From positions 1 to 64,000 of the forward strand of contig JAQTLX010000001.1 of the NCBI GenBank assembly GCA_028714695.1: 64,000 nt of DNA. The letters are read 5' to 3'. Position 1 is the stretch's first letter; every line of letters starts with the position of its first letter. Both the position numbers and the translations under genes were made by a program. This stretch comes from Ignavibacteria bacterium (GTDB lineage: Bacteria; Bacteroidota; Ignavibacteria; Tepidaquicellales; Tepidaquicellaceae). This document shows positions 24,266-33,730 of the stretch, in pieces. The notes under the pieces were generated by a model that saw only the letters and a list, made by a program, of their open reading frames with translations, was not told where the DNA came from and made no database searches.

Positions 24266-25480
24266 TTATTTAACGAGTATCATTTTCTTTACATCTGTGA
24301 ATCCGTTTGATTCCATTCTGTATATGTAAGTACCGCTCGGGAGATTTGCACCGTTGAAATCAACAGTATGCGAACCTGCTGTCTTCACTTCGTTTACAAG
24401 CGTAGTTACTTCTTTTCCGAGAAGGTCATATACCTTCAATGTAACCAGTCCGTTTGTTTTGATTGAATATTTAATTTGTGTTGTCGGATTGAACGGATTC
24501 GGATAGTTCTGAGTCAGTTTGTAGTCGGAGTTTGTATTTTTTGGATCCGAAATCCCTAAAACGGAATAATAGCCTGTTATAGTTACATTGTCGATAGCCC
24601 ACCACCAGTCCCATGAAGGCTGAATGCATGTAAACCTTATTTTCAGGTTAGCCGCATTTGTTGCACCCGGTATTGGCAGTGCAGCAGTTTCATCTCTGTG
24701 GCTTGTGTTCCACGTTGCCAGATTAACCCAGTTCGCGCCTCCGTTAATGCTGTAATCAATTATTGCCTGATCGTTTGATGATAATGCATACCAATCTTGG
24801 TCGAATGTTAGAACTATATCGGTAACGTTAGTACAGTTAATTCCCGTAGTTAGAGTTGCAACTGCATTTGAGGAATTACCGTTTCCCGTTGCATCCACAT
24901 TACAGGACATATAAGGCAAGACAGCGGTTGACGGCATTACCATAGAGTTGTATGCTGAAGTCTGAAGCGCCCATGGTACGGTGCCAGCCGAAGCCAATGT
25001 CCAGTTTTCAAGTGTAGTGAACTGATCGGAGAACAATGTCACTGTGGCGCCTGTCACGACGTATACGGTGGCTCTTAGAGTATCGTTTGACCTTAACTGG
25101 TCCGTGGATAATTGAGAAACAACCGTAATAAATTTACTGCCTGTTGTTGTCGGTGTCCATAGATAACTTACGGAATCGGAACCTCCCGGAGCCAGGCTTA
25201 AATTAACTGCGGAGCCGACCTGTGTCCCGTTCACAAATAATGAAACAGGAACATTCGTCTCAGCGGATGTTCCGAAGTTATAAACTTTGGCTTTAATATT
25301 GTAAGTACTGTTTATAAAAAAAACAGAAGGAAAACTTAAGAAATTAACGACTCCGTAATCATGTGTGAATAACGGCGAATCCTTGCCCGAATTCTGATTC
25401 GCATATTTAGACTGCGGGAGCGAAATGTTTGATACCAAAAAGAATGCAGCGATAAAAAATAATTTATAAAAAATTTTCAT
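24266..25480 (-). CDS. T9SS-exported protein, tandem paralogue B (short)
   Basis: A 404-residue secreted protein with signal peptide (1-22, ending SLPQS), the same CARDB-like segment (VPVSLFVNGTQVGSAVNLSL), the jelly-roll domain (TFDQDWYALSSNDQAI, WWWAIDNVTITGY) and the T9SS sorting domain ending KKMILVK. It lacks the roughly 170-residue N-terminal domain of paralogues A and C, so it is either a deletion derivative or the ancestral core. ATG with CAGGAG about nine bases upstream. It lies between A and C, all on the minus strand with separate terminators. Confidence 0.88.
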   Translation of the reverse strand: MKIFYKLFFIAAFFLVSNISLPQSKYANQNSGKDSPLFTHDYGVVNFLSFPSVFFINSTYNIKAKVYNFGTSAETNVPVSLFVNGTQVGSAVNLSLAPGGSDSVSYLWTPTTTGSKFITVVSQLSTDQLRSNDTLRATVYVVTGATVTLFSDQFTTLENWTLASAGTVPWALQTSAYNSMVMPSTAVLPYMSCNVDATGNGNSSNAVATLTTGINCTNVTDIVLTFDQDWYALSSNDQAIIDYSINGGANWVNLATWNTSHRDETAALPIPGATNAANLKIRFTCIQPSWDWWWAIDNVTITGYYSVLGISDPKNTNSDYKLTQNYPNPFNPTTQIKYSIKTNGLVTLKVYDLLGKEVTTLVNEVKTAGSHTVDFNGANLPSGTYIYRMESNGFTDVKKMILVK

Positions 25481-25674
25481 GCCGATACTCCTGTTTTAAA
25501 GTTGATAATAAATCTTTAATTTGAATATCACGATATCATACAAATTGCCCGAAATACCGGAAGTTCAATTTTATATCGTGCTAAACCGAAAATATTTAAT
25601 GGGAGATAAACAAAAAAGGCATTTTGAAATTAGCCGTAGATTGACCGGTGTATCGGGAGTTTGGTATTAATTAT

Positions 25675-25708
25675 AAAAAAAGCCCTTTTGCTTTTCAGCA
25701 AAAGGGCT
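25675..25708 (-). terminator. Terminator of the third tandem T9SS gene
   Basis: An 11-bp perfect stem AGCCCTTTTGC (25681-25691) with GCAAAAGGGCT (25698-25708), followed on the minus strand by at least six T. Confidence 0.88.
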
Positions 25709-25729
25709 TGTATAAAATATTAAATCTAA

Positions 25730-27484
25730 TTACTTGATAAGAATCATTCTCTTTACGTCTGTGAATCCATTGGATTCCATTTTGTAAATGTATGTTCCGC
25801 TTGAGAGATTCGCACCATTGAAATCAATGATATGAGTTCCGGCATTCTTTACTTCATTTACTAATGTTGTGACTTCTTTACCGAGAATGTCATATACCTT
25901 TATTGTAACCAATCCGTTTGTTCTAATCGAATACTTAATCTGTGTAGTCGGGTTGAACGGATTCGGGAAGTTCTGTGATAATGCATATGCTACAGGAGTT
26001 GTTACCGGTGATGAAATACCATCTGCCGGATATCCTTTTACGCAAATGTTATCAAGTGCCCACCACCAATCATATCCCGGTTGGATGCAGGAAAATCTTA
26101 ATTTTACATTTGTCATATTTGTTGCTGCAGGCATTGGAATTGTTGCATGCTCTGTTCTATGACTTGCTGTCCATGTTGCAATGTTAATCCAGCTTGATCC
26201 GCCGTTTGTGCTGTAATCTATTATTGCCTGATCACCTGACAGTACATAAAAATCCTGGTCGAATTCAAGGAAGACACCATCTTTTCCGCTGCAGTTAATA
26301 CCGGTTGTAAGTGTCGCAACCGCATTGGAATTACTTCCTGAACCGGCAGCGTCAACGTTACATGCCATCCATGGAAGTACTGCGTTTGTAGGCATAACCA
26401 TATTGGTATAAGCAGCCGTCTGAAGCGCCCACGGCACTGCACCTGTTGAGGTCAATGTCCAGTTGCCTAATGTTGTAAGAGGATCGCAGAATATTGTTAC
26501 CTGCGCGCCTGCTACTACGTTCATTGTAGTTCTTATTGTATCATTTGCTCTTAAGAGATCAGTTCCTAACTGTGATACGACCATAAGGTTTTTGACTCCT
26601 GTTGTAGTCGGTGTCCACGGGAAAGAAACAGAATCAACTCCGCCTACTGGCAGAGAAAGGTTAACCGATGATCCGACCTGTGTTCCGTTTACGAAGAAAG
26701 AAATAGGAACGTTGCTTTCGGCTGATGTACCGAAATTCTGAACTCTTGCCTTAATGTTATAAGGTGTGTTCTTAATGAGTGGATTTGTCGGTAAACTTAA
26801 GAAATTTGTTACACCGTAATCGTGTGCATACTGTACTGCTGAACCGCCTTCGGCTCTGAACAGTAATGCTCTGTATGACGGCCAAAGTGCTGCTGGTGCT
26901 TGCCACGGACCTGCTGCTGTTGTTGCCCAGCCCGGCCATAATGGTGTTGTTGATGTTTCGTCTGAACCGACATAAACTGCTGACATTGTTACGGGATTGT
27001 ATCTTATTCCTAAGAATACGCTGTCACCCGCTGTTGTAACGTTTGCCCATGTTGTAGGAAGTACGAAATCATAAAATGCAAATGCCGGATAAACCGGAAT
27101 TCCGGTTGCTGTAACTGTTGTTGAATCCATTATATCGGTCGGCATTCCGTTCACGCATTTCCACTGAACTATCTTGAATGTGAAAGTAGAAACACCGGCT
27201 GAAGTTCTTGTAAGATTGATACAGAACTTGCTGAATTTGTAAGGATAAAGTGTGGGAATAAACTTTTGAGCGAATGCACTTGGGTCACCTGCTGAAGCAT
27301 TCCATCCGTATCCGTTTTCAGGTACGCCGTCATCATGAATCTGTCCGCCTACACAATTCACGCCAAAATCTGACTGTGCATTGATGTTAATCGAATTCGG
27401 ATTCAAATTTAACGCTTGCGAGTACGCGAAATTTGCGGCAAATACAAATAATGCTGCAATAATAACGCTGGAAATAAATTTCAT
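25730..27484 (-). CDS. T9SS-exported protein, tandem paralogue C
   Basis: A 584-residue secreted protein almost colinear with paralogue A: signal peptide (1-23), N-terminal domain (GGQIHDDGVPENGYGW, FLGIRYNPVTMSAVYVG), CARDB-like segment, jelly-roll (LEFDQDFYVLSGDQAI, WWWALDNICVKGY) and T9SS sorting domain (QNFPNPFNPTTQIKYSI to KRMILIK, with Phe for the usual Tyr). Large blocks are identical to A at the protein level, so the duplication seems recent or kept uniform by gene conversion. An AAAGGAG ribosome binding site lies seven bases before the ATG. It is divergent from the gene at 27673. Confidence 0.88.
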   Translation of the reverse strand: MKFISSVIIAALFVFAANFAYSQALNLNPNSININAQSDFGVNCVGGQIHDDGVPENGYGWNASAGDPSAFAQKFIPTLYPYKFSKFCINLTRTSAGVSTFTFKIVQWKCVNGMPTDIMDSTTVTATGIPVYPAFAFYDFVLPTTWANVTTAGDSVFLGIRYNPVTMSAVYVGSDETSTTPLWPGWATTAAGPWQAPAALWPSYRALLFRAEGGSAVQYAHDYGVTNFLSLPTNPLIKNTPYNIKARVQNFGTSAESNVPISFFVNGTQVGSSVNLSLPVGGVDSVSFPWTPTTTGVKNLMVVSQLGTDLLRANDTIRTTMNVVAGAQVTIFCDPLTTLGNWTLTSTGAVPWALQTAAYTNMVMPTNAVLPWMACNVDAAGSGSNSNAVATLTTGINCSGKDGVFLEFDQDFYVLSGDQAIIDYSTNGGSSWINIATWTASHRTEHATIPMPAATNMTNVKLRFSCIQPGYDWWWALDNICVKGYPADGISSPVTTPVAYALSQNFPNPFNPTTQIKYSIRTNGLVTIKVYDILGKEVTTLVNEVKNAGTHIIDFNGANLSSGTYIYKMESNGFTDVKRMILIK

Positions 27485-27672
27485 AATAATTCTCCTTTAA
27501 AATGTTTTTAAATTAAGGATATATGATAAAACTTAGAAAAAAATACTTATAAAAGCAACTCAAATTCTCAATTTTATTTGTAATTATTTTGGGTTTACAG
27601 ATTTATTTAAATTCCCTTAAATTTAAAATCTATCATTGTTGTTTTTAATTAAATTTGATATTTTAATTCATC

Positions 27673-28152
27673 ATGAAAAAATTAGCAATAATTATTATAT
27701 CATTGTTGGTTTTGAGCGCAAGTTCAAACGCACAATATAAAAAACCCGAAGAAGGCAGCAGAATCAACCGCAGTACTAATAATCTTATACTGGGAATATT
27801 CAATCCGAAAAACTTCACAATGAATCAGTCATTTGAAGTTTCAATGCTCAGTTCTGCATTCGGCAATATTTCCGTTACGTCTTATGTCAATTCAATGAAT
27901 TACAAAGTATCCGAGAAACTGAATGTTTCAGCGGACGTCAGGCTTTCGTATTCACCTTACGCCAGTTCCAGTCTGGGGAATTCTTATTCGAAGATGCTTC
28001 AGAACGACCTCAACGGTCTTTCTCTCTCGAGACTTTCTGTAGATTATAAACTTTCGGATAATGCCTTTATTAAATTCGAATACAGAAAAATGGACGACCT
28101 AAACTATTATAATCATTTTGGTGATTATTCTTATGACAGGTTCTACAGGTAA
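27673..28152 (+). CDS. Exported protein of unknown function
   Basis: A 159-residue protein. Residues 1-21 form a signal peptide (LLVLSASSNAQ end). The rest has alternating polar and hydrophobic residues (QSFEVSMLSSAFGNISVTSY, LSLSRLSVDYKLSDNAFIKFEYRK) as in a small outer-membrane beta-sheet protein, then ends in a Tyr-rich tail (NYYNHFGDYSYDRFYR). I do not recognise a named family. It is monocistronic with its own terminator at 28187-28215. Confidence 0.72.
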   Translation: MKKLAIIIISLLVLSASSNAQYKKPEEGSRINRSTNNLILGIFNPKNFTMNQSFEVSMLSSAFGNISVTSYVNSMNYKVSEKLNVSADVRLSYSPYASSSLGNSYSKMLQNDLNGLSLSRLSVDYKLSDNAFIKFEYRKMDDLNYYNHFGDYSYDRFYR

Positions 28153-28186
28153 ATTTGTAAATAAATATTAATCATTTTATCATTAC

Positions 28187-28215
28187 ACCGGAAGTATAAT
28201 GCTTTCGGTTTTTTA
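28187..28215 (+). terminator. Intrinsic terminator after the 27673 gene
   Basis: ACCGGAAG (28187-28194) pairs with CTTTCGGT (28202-28209; one G-U pair) around TATAATG, followed by TTTTTTATTT. The next start codon is at 28221, so the hairpin lies in its leader and read-through could still serve the rsfS operon. Confidence 0.75.
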
Positions 28216-28220
28216 TTTAT

Positions 28221-28712
28221 ATGAAACAGGATATAAAAAAAAATATTGTCAACTACGGTTTGAATATCTCTATCATTCTTATTACGGGCGCCTGCCTGTA
28301 TTTTGCCTACTCGCTTATTATGGGTACTTCGGGTTTTAAATCGCGCGGGGATTTGAAAGAAGGCACGGACACTGCAAAGAAACAGATTACAAACCAGCCG
28401 AATCTTTCCATACAGATTGATATCCTTAACGCGACAGGCGAAAACCGCATTGCCGCAAGATTCAGGGATTATCTCAAACAAAAAGGTTTCGATGTTGTGG
28501 ATATGGGTAACTACAAAACCGAAGTCGAGAAAACTCTTGTCGTCGATAAATGCGGGGATATTAGCAAAGCAAAAAGAGTCGCAGAGGCGCTCGGCGTGAG
28601 CCAGCGAAATGTTGTACAGCAGTTAGATAAAAGCAAATTTATAGATGCATCAATTGTAATCGGGAAAGATTATAATGAATTAAGACCATTTCAGGAAAAA
28701 GTTAAAAAATAA
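28221..28712 (+). CDS. LytR C-terminal domain protein, membrane anchored
   Basis: A 163-residue protein with a transmembrane anchor (about residues 10-32, IILITGACLYFAYSLIM) and an extracytoplasmic LytR_C domain (IQIDILNATGENRIAARFRDYL near 70, YKTEVEKTLVVDKCGDISKAKRVAEAL, VIIGKDYNEL-like end). LytR_C domains often accompany LCP ligases that attach glycopolymers to the wall; no LCP domain is present here. It is followed after three bases by rsfS, a common gene pair in this lineage. Confidence 0.8.
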   Translation: MKQDIKKNIVNYGLNISIILITGACLYFAYSLIMGTSGFKSRGDLKEGTDTAKKQITNQPNLSIQIDILNATGENRIAARFRDYLKQKGFDVVDMGNYKTEVEKTLVVDKCGDISKAKRVAEALGVSQRNVVQQLDKSKFIDASIVIGKDYNELRPFQEKVKK

Positions 28713-28715
28713 TAA

Positions 28716-29141
28716 ATGGATAAAGAAAAACTGGCGTACTTTATAGCCGAATTAATGCTTCAGAAAAAAGGCACTGATATAAAGATTCTGAACCTTACGG
28801 ATAAAACTTCAATCACGGATTACTTCGTGATATGTTCCGCATCGGTTGACGTACAGGTCAAATCAATCGCCGACCATATTATGCGTGAAACGCGGAGCAA
28901 AGACGAACATGTCTGGAGAAACGAAGGATATACAGGATTGAGATGGGTGCTTCTTGATTTTGTGGACGTTGTTGCGCATGTGTTTAACGAGGAGACAAGA
29001 AGATTTTATAATCTCGAAGGACTTTGGGGTGATGCCGAGATAATAAACATTACTGAAGAAACATTCGCCAAAAAACCAGGAAAAAAAGCGGTCAAAACAT
29101 TAAAAACAGTCAAACCCGTCAAAACGGTTAAGAAAAAATAA
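28716..29141 (+). CDS. rsfS: Ribosomal silencing factor RsfS
   Basis: It binds ribosomal protein uL14 and blocks subunit joining when nutrients are limiting. The 141-residue protein has DIKILNLTDKTSITDYFVIC and the core AHVFNEETRRFYNLEGLWGDAE. Residues 118-141 form an added basic tail with repeated KTLKTVK/VKTVKK motifs, which is longer than in most homologues and could add RNA affinity. Start ATG. Overlaps nothing; it is followed six bases later by pdxA. Confidence 0.93.
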   Translation: MDKEKLAYFIAELMLQKKGTDIKILNLTDKTSITDYFVICSASVDVQVKSIADHIMRETRSKDEHVWRNEGYTGLRWVLLDFVDVVAHVFNEETRRFYNLEGLWGDAEIINITEETFAKKPGKKAVKTLKTVKPVKTVKKK

Positions 29142-29147
29142 TTTACT

Positions 29148-30101
29148 TTGCATCGTAAACCGGAAATACTTCTTACCTGCGGTGACCCTAACGGAATAGG
29201 TCCGGAGATTGCACTGAAAATTCTTGGCAACAATAACATTAAGAAAAAGTATAGTCTTAAGGTCCTTATTCCCGAAAATGTTCTTGCATACTATTGCAAG
29301 AAGTTTAAACTTAAAATTCCTTCTTACGACGAAATTCTCTTCATACACGATTTTGATTTGAAAGTGTGCGAAGGAAAATCCGATAAGAATGCCGGAAGAA
29401 TTGCAGGGGACGCTGTTCAAATCGGAACTGAACTTTGCCTTAACGGTAAGTTCGATGCACTTGTAACCATGCCCATATCAAAACATTCGCTTTCGCTTGC
29501 CGGCTATGCTTTTACCGGACACACGGAATTTCTCAAGGCGCTGACAAAAAGCAAAGACGTGATTATGATTATGTATTCCGAAAAACTCTCGGTTATGCCC
29601 GTAACGATTCATATTCCCGCAGGCAGCATTGCAGGAGAGTTTAAAAAAGAACTTCTGAAGACAAGTCTTGAACTCCTTTATAAAACATACAAAGAAAAAT
29701 TCGGAATTGACAAGCCGCGCATTGCAATGCTTTCGCTTAATCCTCACAACGGCGACGGAGGTCTTCTGGGGAGCGAAGAAATCAATATTATAAATCCCGT
29801 TTTGAATTCACTCGGTAAAAAAAATATTAAAATTTCCGGTCCCTATGCGGCGGACGGATTTTTCGGTTCGGGCAATTATAAAAATTTCGATGTTGTAGCG
29901 GGAGCATATCACGACCAGGTTCTTATACCTTTCAAACTTTTATCGGGAAAAAAGGGAGTGAATTATACTGCTGGAATTCCTATAATTAGAACTTCCCCCG
30001 GACACGGAACGGCATTCGACATTGCCGGCAAAGGGATTGCAGACATTGAAAGTTCTATAGAAGCAATAAAACTTGCAGGGAAATTAATAAACAGAAAATG
30101 A
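29148..30101 (+). CDS. pdxA: 4-hydroxythreonine-4-phosphate dehydrogenase
   Basis: An NAD-dependent enzyme of the DXP-dependent vitamin B6 pathway. The 317-residue protein has LTCGDPNGIGPEIALK at the N-terminus, the metal-binding GHTEFL near residue 124, NPHNGDGGLLGSEE, GAYHDQVLIPFK and TSPGHGTAFDIAGKG. The start is TTG at 29148, since no ATG precedes LLTCGDPNG. Its stop overlaps the ftsE start by four bases (ATGA). Confidence 0.95.
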   Translation: MHRKPEILLTCGDPNGIGPEIALKILGNNNIKKKYSLKVLIPENVLAYYCKKFKLKIPSYDEILFIHDFDLKVCEGKSDKNAGRIAGDAVQIGTELCLNGKFDALVTMPISKHSLSLAGYAFTGHTEFLKALTKSKDVIMIMYSEKLSVMPVTIHIPAGSIAGEFKKELLKTSLELLYKTYKEKFGIDKPRIAMLSLNPHNGDGGLLGSEEINIINPVLNSLGKKNIKISGPYAADGFFGSGNYKNFDVVAGAYHDQVLIPFKLLSGKKGVNYTAGIPIIRTSPGHGTAFDIAGKGIADIESSIEAIKLAGKLINRK

Positions 30102-30766
30102 TATCATTAAATAATACAACTTTTTCATACCACAACAAGGAGATATTCGAACACGTAGAACTCGATATCAAAAAAGGTGAATTTGTTTTTCTTGTAGGCG
30201 AGAGCGGAATAGGAAAGACAACTCTGCTTAAACTGATATATTTCGAGTTGATTCCTAAATCGGGCTACGTTACATTCGATGAATATAATTCGAATGACAT
30301 CGATAAATCCGAGATTCCATATCTTAGAAGAAAAATCGGTATTGTGTTTCAGGATTTCAAACTCCTTAACGACAGGAATATTTTCGAAAATATTGCAGTG
30401 CCTCTTTATATCACGGGGGAAAAGAAAGAAGATATAAAGAAAAAGGTTTATGATATCTCCTCCAAACTCGGACTCATGGACCACCTGAAGGATATGCCTT
30501 ATGACCTTTCGGGAGGAGAACAGCAGAGAGCGGCAATTGCACGGGCAATGATAACAGAGCCTGTTCTTCTGCTTGCGGATGAACCTACAGGCAATCTGGA
30601 CCCTTTCGTTGCTCTTGACATCGTAAAACTTCTTAATGATATAAACAAAACAGGCACCACATTGCTTATAGCCACGCACAATTTCGAGATTGTGAAAAAA
30701 TTCGCGGATAAGAGAATACTCCAGATTAAAGACAGGAATGTTGTGGACGTAAGAATTAAAGTATAA
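30098..30766 (+). CDS. ftsE: Cell division ATP-binding protein FtsE
   Basis: A 222-residue ABC ATPase. Walker A is GESGIGKTT (residues 36-44), the Q-loop is IVFQDFKLL, the signature is LSGGEQQRAAIARAM, Walker B is LLLADEPTGNLDP, and the switch His is in ATHNFEIV. The wording FQDFKLLNDRNIFENIA is typical of FtsE, which with membrane partner FtsX activates cell-wall hydrolases at the septum. ftsX is not next to it; after ftsE comes a long gap and opposite-strand genes. A LolD-type export ATPase is the main alternative. Confidence 0.88.
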   Translation: MISLNNTTFSYHNKEIFEHVELDIKKGEFVFLVGESGIGKTTLLKLIYFELIPKSGYVTFDEYNSNDIDKSEIPYLRRKIGIVFQDFKLLNDRNIFENIAVPLYITGEKKEDIKKKVYDISSKLGLMDHLKDMPYDLSGGEQQRAAIARAMITEPVLLLADEPTGNLDPFVALDIVKLLNDINKTGTTLLIATHNFEIVKKFADKRILQIKDRNVVDVRIKV

Positions 30767-31166
30767 CATTTCTTTCCAGTTTATATTCCTTTGCTCTTCT
30801 ATACAGCACGGTGCTTGTTACCGCTCATCGCTATTATATACAAATTAATTCGTATGCATCTATATTTTCTGTGGTCAATGCTGGAAATCAAAACAAGTTA
30901 AAAACACATTAGGTGTTTAGATAAAGGAATTTATAGTATATCAAACAAATAACCTGTACGGAATTAGTAACTCCACTCTTCCGACTGTGGTTACTGGATA
31001 AAAAAAAGGGACTTTGATTCCTGACACAACACATTATTATTAAAACGGAAAATGAACTCTTCGGTACAGCCAACGACTTTAGTCGTGGGAAAATGAAATT
31101 AATTTTTGTAACCGTTTTAATTGAAAATCAGCCGTGGCTGACGGTTTAAAAACGAATGTAAAATGA
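30767..31166. other. Intergenic region with two short palindromes
   Basis: No gene. ACGACT-TT-AGTCGT lies at 31073-31086 and TCAGCC-GT-GGCTGA at 31128-31141. The second, with flanks AAACCG and TTTTCA on the reverse strand, recurs inverted at 47240-47264 and, in part, at 48278-48300. The rest (30780-31060) shows nothing I can assign. Confidence 0.6.
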
Positions 31167-31190
31167 TAAAGGGCGGTTAACCGCCCTTTA
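31167..31190 (-). terminator. Palindromic terminator after the TPR gene
   Basis: taaagggcggtt and its exact reverse complement form a 24-base perfect palindrome. It lies 30 bases after the stop codon of the minus-strand TPR gene. The downstream U-tract is weak (TTTATCATTTT). Confidence 0.55.
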
Positions 31191-31219
31191 TGGAAAAATC
31201 TCTAATAACAAAACCCGAA

Positions 31220-32578
31220 TCATCTCTTCACGAGAAACTCAATTATCTTCTGCCAGTCCTTTTCGAAATCATATTCGAATTTATCCTGCGGTCTCAGCAG
31301 AAAAGCAATCTCAAGCATTTCAAGACCCGATTCTATTTCCTTTTTCAGGAAGAAAATCTTTGCTTTCTCATAATATGCGTCAGCCATGTCGGGCTTGATT
31401 TCGATGCATTTGTCGAGAAGCACAAGCGCCTCTTCGTTTCGTTTGGAATCTACGAGCGCGCAGGCATAATCGTAAAAGGCTTCGTGATTCGTATCGTCAA
31501 GAGCGATTACTTTCTTGTAACTCTCGATTGCCTCGTCTATTCTGCCTACCGACATCAGTGTATCCGCTTTCGAATACCAGATTTCGGAATAATCTTTGTT
31601 CAGAGCGATGGCTGAATCGTAATCCTTTATAGCCTGTTCGTATTCGCCTTTGTTGTAATAACAGGAACCGCGTCCGAAATAAGAATCGTAGTTGCCGTTG
31701 TTAAGATTTATTGCTTCGTTGAAATAATTAATTGCAATATCATAATCCGAAAGTTCGTAAAACGCGTTGGCGATATTATGATATGCATAAGAATCGTTGT
31801 TGTTGTATTTGATTGAAAACTCGTAACACTCGATGCCTTTTCTTAGCCTTCCGATTGCAGAATAAGCGTTGCCGAGATTATACCATGCCGAAGCAAAATC
31901 CTTTTTAACGGCAATAGCCATTTCGTAACTCTCGATAGCCTTAAGGAATTTTCCCTGCCTGTTTAGCACGATGCCCTGATTGTACCACGCATTATAGTTC
32001 AGAGGATTCAGTTCAAGGTGTTTTTCGTATGCATCGACTGAACTTTCAAGTTCGTCCAGAAAATCATAGCAGTATCCGAGTTCGTAATATGCATCAGCGA
32101 ATTTGTAGTTGATTTCTATAACCTTTTCGAAGCAGGCTATTGCCTCTTCGAACTGTTCCATTCTTTCATAACTCAGACCTGAATTGAAAATGGCGTCCTG
32201 ATTGCCAGATTCGATTTCGAGCGCGCGTTTGAAGTTGTTTATAGCCTGTGTATAATTGCCGGTGTTATCGAGCGAAATCCCCTTATTAATGTAAAGTTCA
32301 ACATCGTTGGGATTAAGCGAGATTGCTTTATCGTAAAACTCAATTGCTTCTCCGTGCAGACCAAGACCGTCGAGAACCAGCGCCTTTTTATAGTATGCTT
32401 CGGAGGAGTACGGCGAAAACATTAAATAACTGTCTATAAGTTTTAGAGCCTCTTCGAATTTACCGTTTTCGTACAGAATGTTTATTTTTTCTTCCGTCGA
32501 TTCCGAGTCAAGGTTTGATAATTCTCCGCTATCGAAGTTATCATCGGCATTATATTCTATATCATCGAAATAATTCAT
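31220..32578 (-). CDS. Tetratricopeptide repeat protein
   Basis: A 452-residue soluble protein. After an acidic N-terminus (MNYFDDIEYNADDNFDSGEL) it is made of about 11-12 consecutive 34-residue TPR units from residue 30 to the end, with typical W/Y-YNLGNAY, A-[IVL]-x-[FYC]-[FYE] and P positions. No signal peptide and no catalytic domain is seen, so it should be a cytoplasmic scaffold. I chose the ATG at 32578 since the longer frame to 32641 adds an unlikely hydrophobic N-terminus. It has its own palindromic terminator. Partners are unknown. Confidence 0.9.
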   Translation of the reverse strand: MNYFDDIEYNADDNFDSGELSNLDSESTEEKINILYENGKFEEALKLIDSYLMFSPYSSEAYYKKALVLDGLGLHGEAIEFYDKAISLNPNDVELYINKGISLDNTGNYTQAINNFKRALEIESGNQDAIFNSGLSYERMEQFEEAIACFEKVIEINYKFADAYYELGYCYDFLDELESSVDAYEKHLELNPLNYNAWYNQGIVLNRQGKFLKAIESYEMAIAVKKDFASAWYNLGNAYSAIGRLRKGIECYEFSIKYNNNDSYAYHNIANAFYELSDYDIAINYFNEAINLNNGNYDSYFGRGSCYYNKGEYEQAIKDYDSAIALNKDYSEIWYSKADTLMSVGRIDEAIESYKKVIALDDTNHEAFYDYACALVDSKRNEEALVLLDKCIEIKPDMADAYYEKAKIFFLKKEIESGLEMLEIAFLLRPQDKFEYDFEKDWQKIIEFLVKR

Positions 32579-32750
32579 TTTATCTTTTAATCTTATTAAA
32601 TAATACTGAAATAAATTATTAAATAGAGAGGCATAAGTCAAGAGATATTACCCATAGAGAAAAATTTTGGTATAAGCATTTTCTTATCCCTAAAATTCTG
32701 TCAATGCAAAAAGATAAATATTATCGGAAACCGTATTTATCCACTATATT

Positions 32751-33617
32751 TTATGGTTTTTTTGGAGATAAATTATGCACCAAAATAGCCGTGAGGATTA
32801 TTACCCCGCCTATTATGGCGGTGAGGGAGGGGACTTCACCGACTCCGAGGAATACCCAGATGGGATTGAAGATTGCTTCGAGCATTCCGATTATCATCGT
32901 CTCGGTTGCGGATATGTATTTAATGCCGATATTGAATATGAAATAACTGACGCCTATTTGAATTACTCCCATGTACAGTAATATGAAAAACTGTGTCGAT
33001 GTTATAGTCATTTCCGTTCCGATAACCGCAAAACTAATAATGGCTACGAGAAAGTTCCCGTAAATCATGCTGATTATAGTGTTCTCCCTCCCGAGATTTC
33101 TTTTCCACTTTATGAAAAGCGAAAAGAACGCAAAACATATTCCCGCGATTACAGCGATTATATTACCGTAAACATTCCCGATGTCGAGTTTTCCCGTGAA
33201 GAAAAGAAACATTCCCGCGACACAAATTATTATTGTTACTAAATCTTTCCTCCTGAATTTTGTTTTAAGAAACAAGGGTTCGAGGAACAATAAATAAATG
33301 GGAGCAGTGAACTGAAGGAATATTGCGTTTGCCGATGTAGTCATTTTATTTGCTATCACGAAGAATATAAGTATTCCGGAATAAAAAACTGATGCGAGTA
33401 CAGTCAGCGAGTCGAATTCAAACCTGATTCTTTTTTCTTTGGCGTATGTAATTGCCAGCAGTGTGATTGACGCTATTAGAGAGCGGTAAAATGAAATTGC
33501 AAATGCATTTATTGTGAGAATCTTTATGAATAATCCGCTCGAACTCCAAAGAAACGCAGTGAGCGATATTAATATAAGCCCTTTTCTGTGTGCAGGTATT
33601 TTTGAAAGAATATTCAA
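32751..33617 (-). CDS. EamA/DMT-family transporter
   Basis: A 288-residue integral membrane protein with ten predicted transmembrane helices in two EamA repeats (first about 15-140, second about 155-285). GLILISLTAFLWSSSGLFIK opens the first repeat, and FYRSLIASITLL with its Arg is the family's second-helix signature. Such transporters export amino acids or other metabolites; the substrate here cannot be predicted. It stands alone between the TPR gene and the terminator of the threonine dehydrogenase gene. Confidence 0.88.
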   Translation of the reverse strand: MNILSKIPAHRKGLILISLTAFLWSSSGLFIKILTINAFAISFYRSLIASITLLAITYAKEKRIRFEFDSLTVLASVFYSGILIFFVIANKMTTSANAIFLQFTAPIYLLFLEPLFLKTKFRRKDLVTIIICVAGMFLFFTGKLDIGNVYGNIIAVIAGICFAFFSLFIKWKRNLGRENTIISMIYGNFLVAIISFAVIGTEMTITSTQFFILLYMGVIQIGVSYFIFNIGIKYISATETMIIGMLEAIFNPIWVFLGVGEVPSLTAIIGGVIILTAILVHNLSPKKP

Positions 33618-33730
33618 ACTCTTCTTATCATGGAAACAAGCCTTTCGGCATGAATAATTTTTTATTTTAAATATAAAATCTTAGCGAACTTTGCGGTAAA
33701 TTTTTTCTTTTGACTGAACAGTATAAAAAA

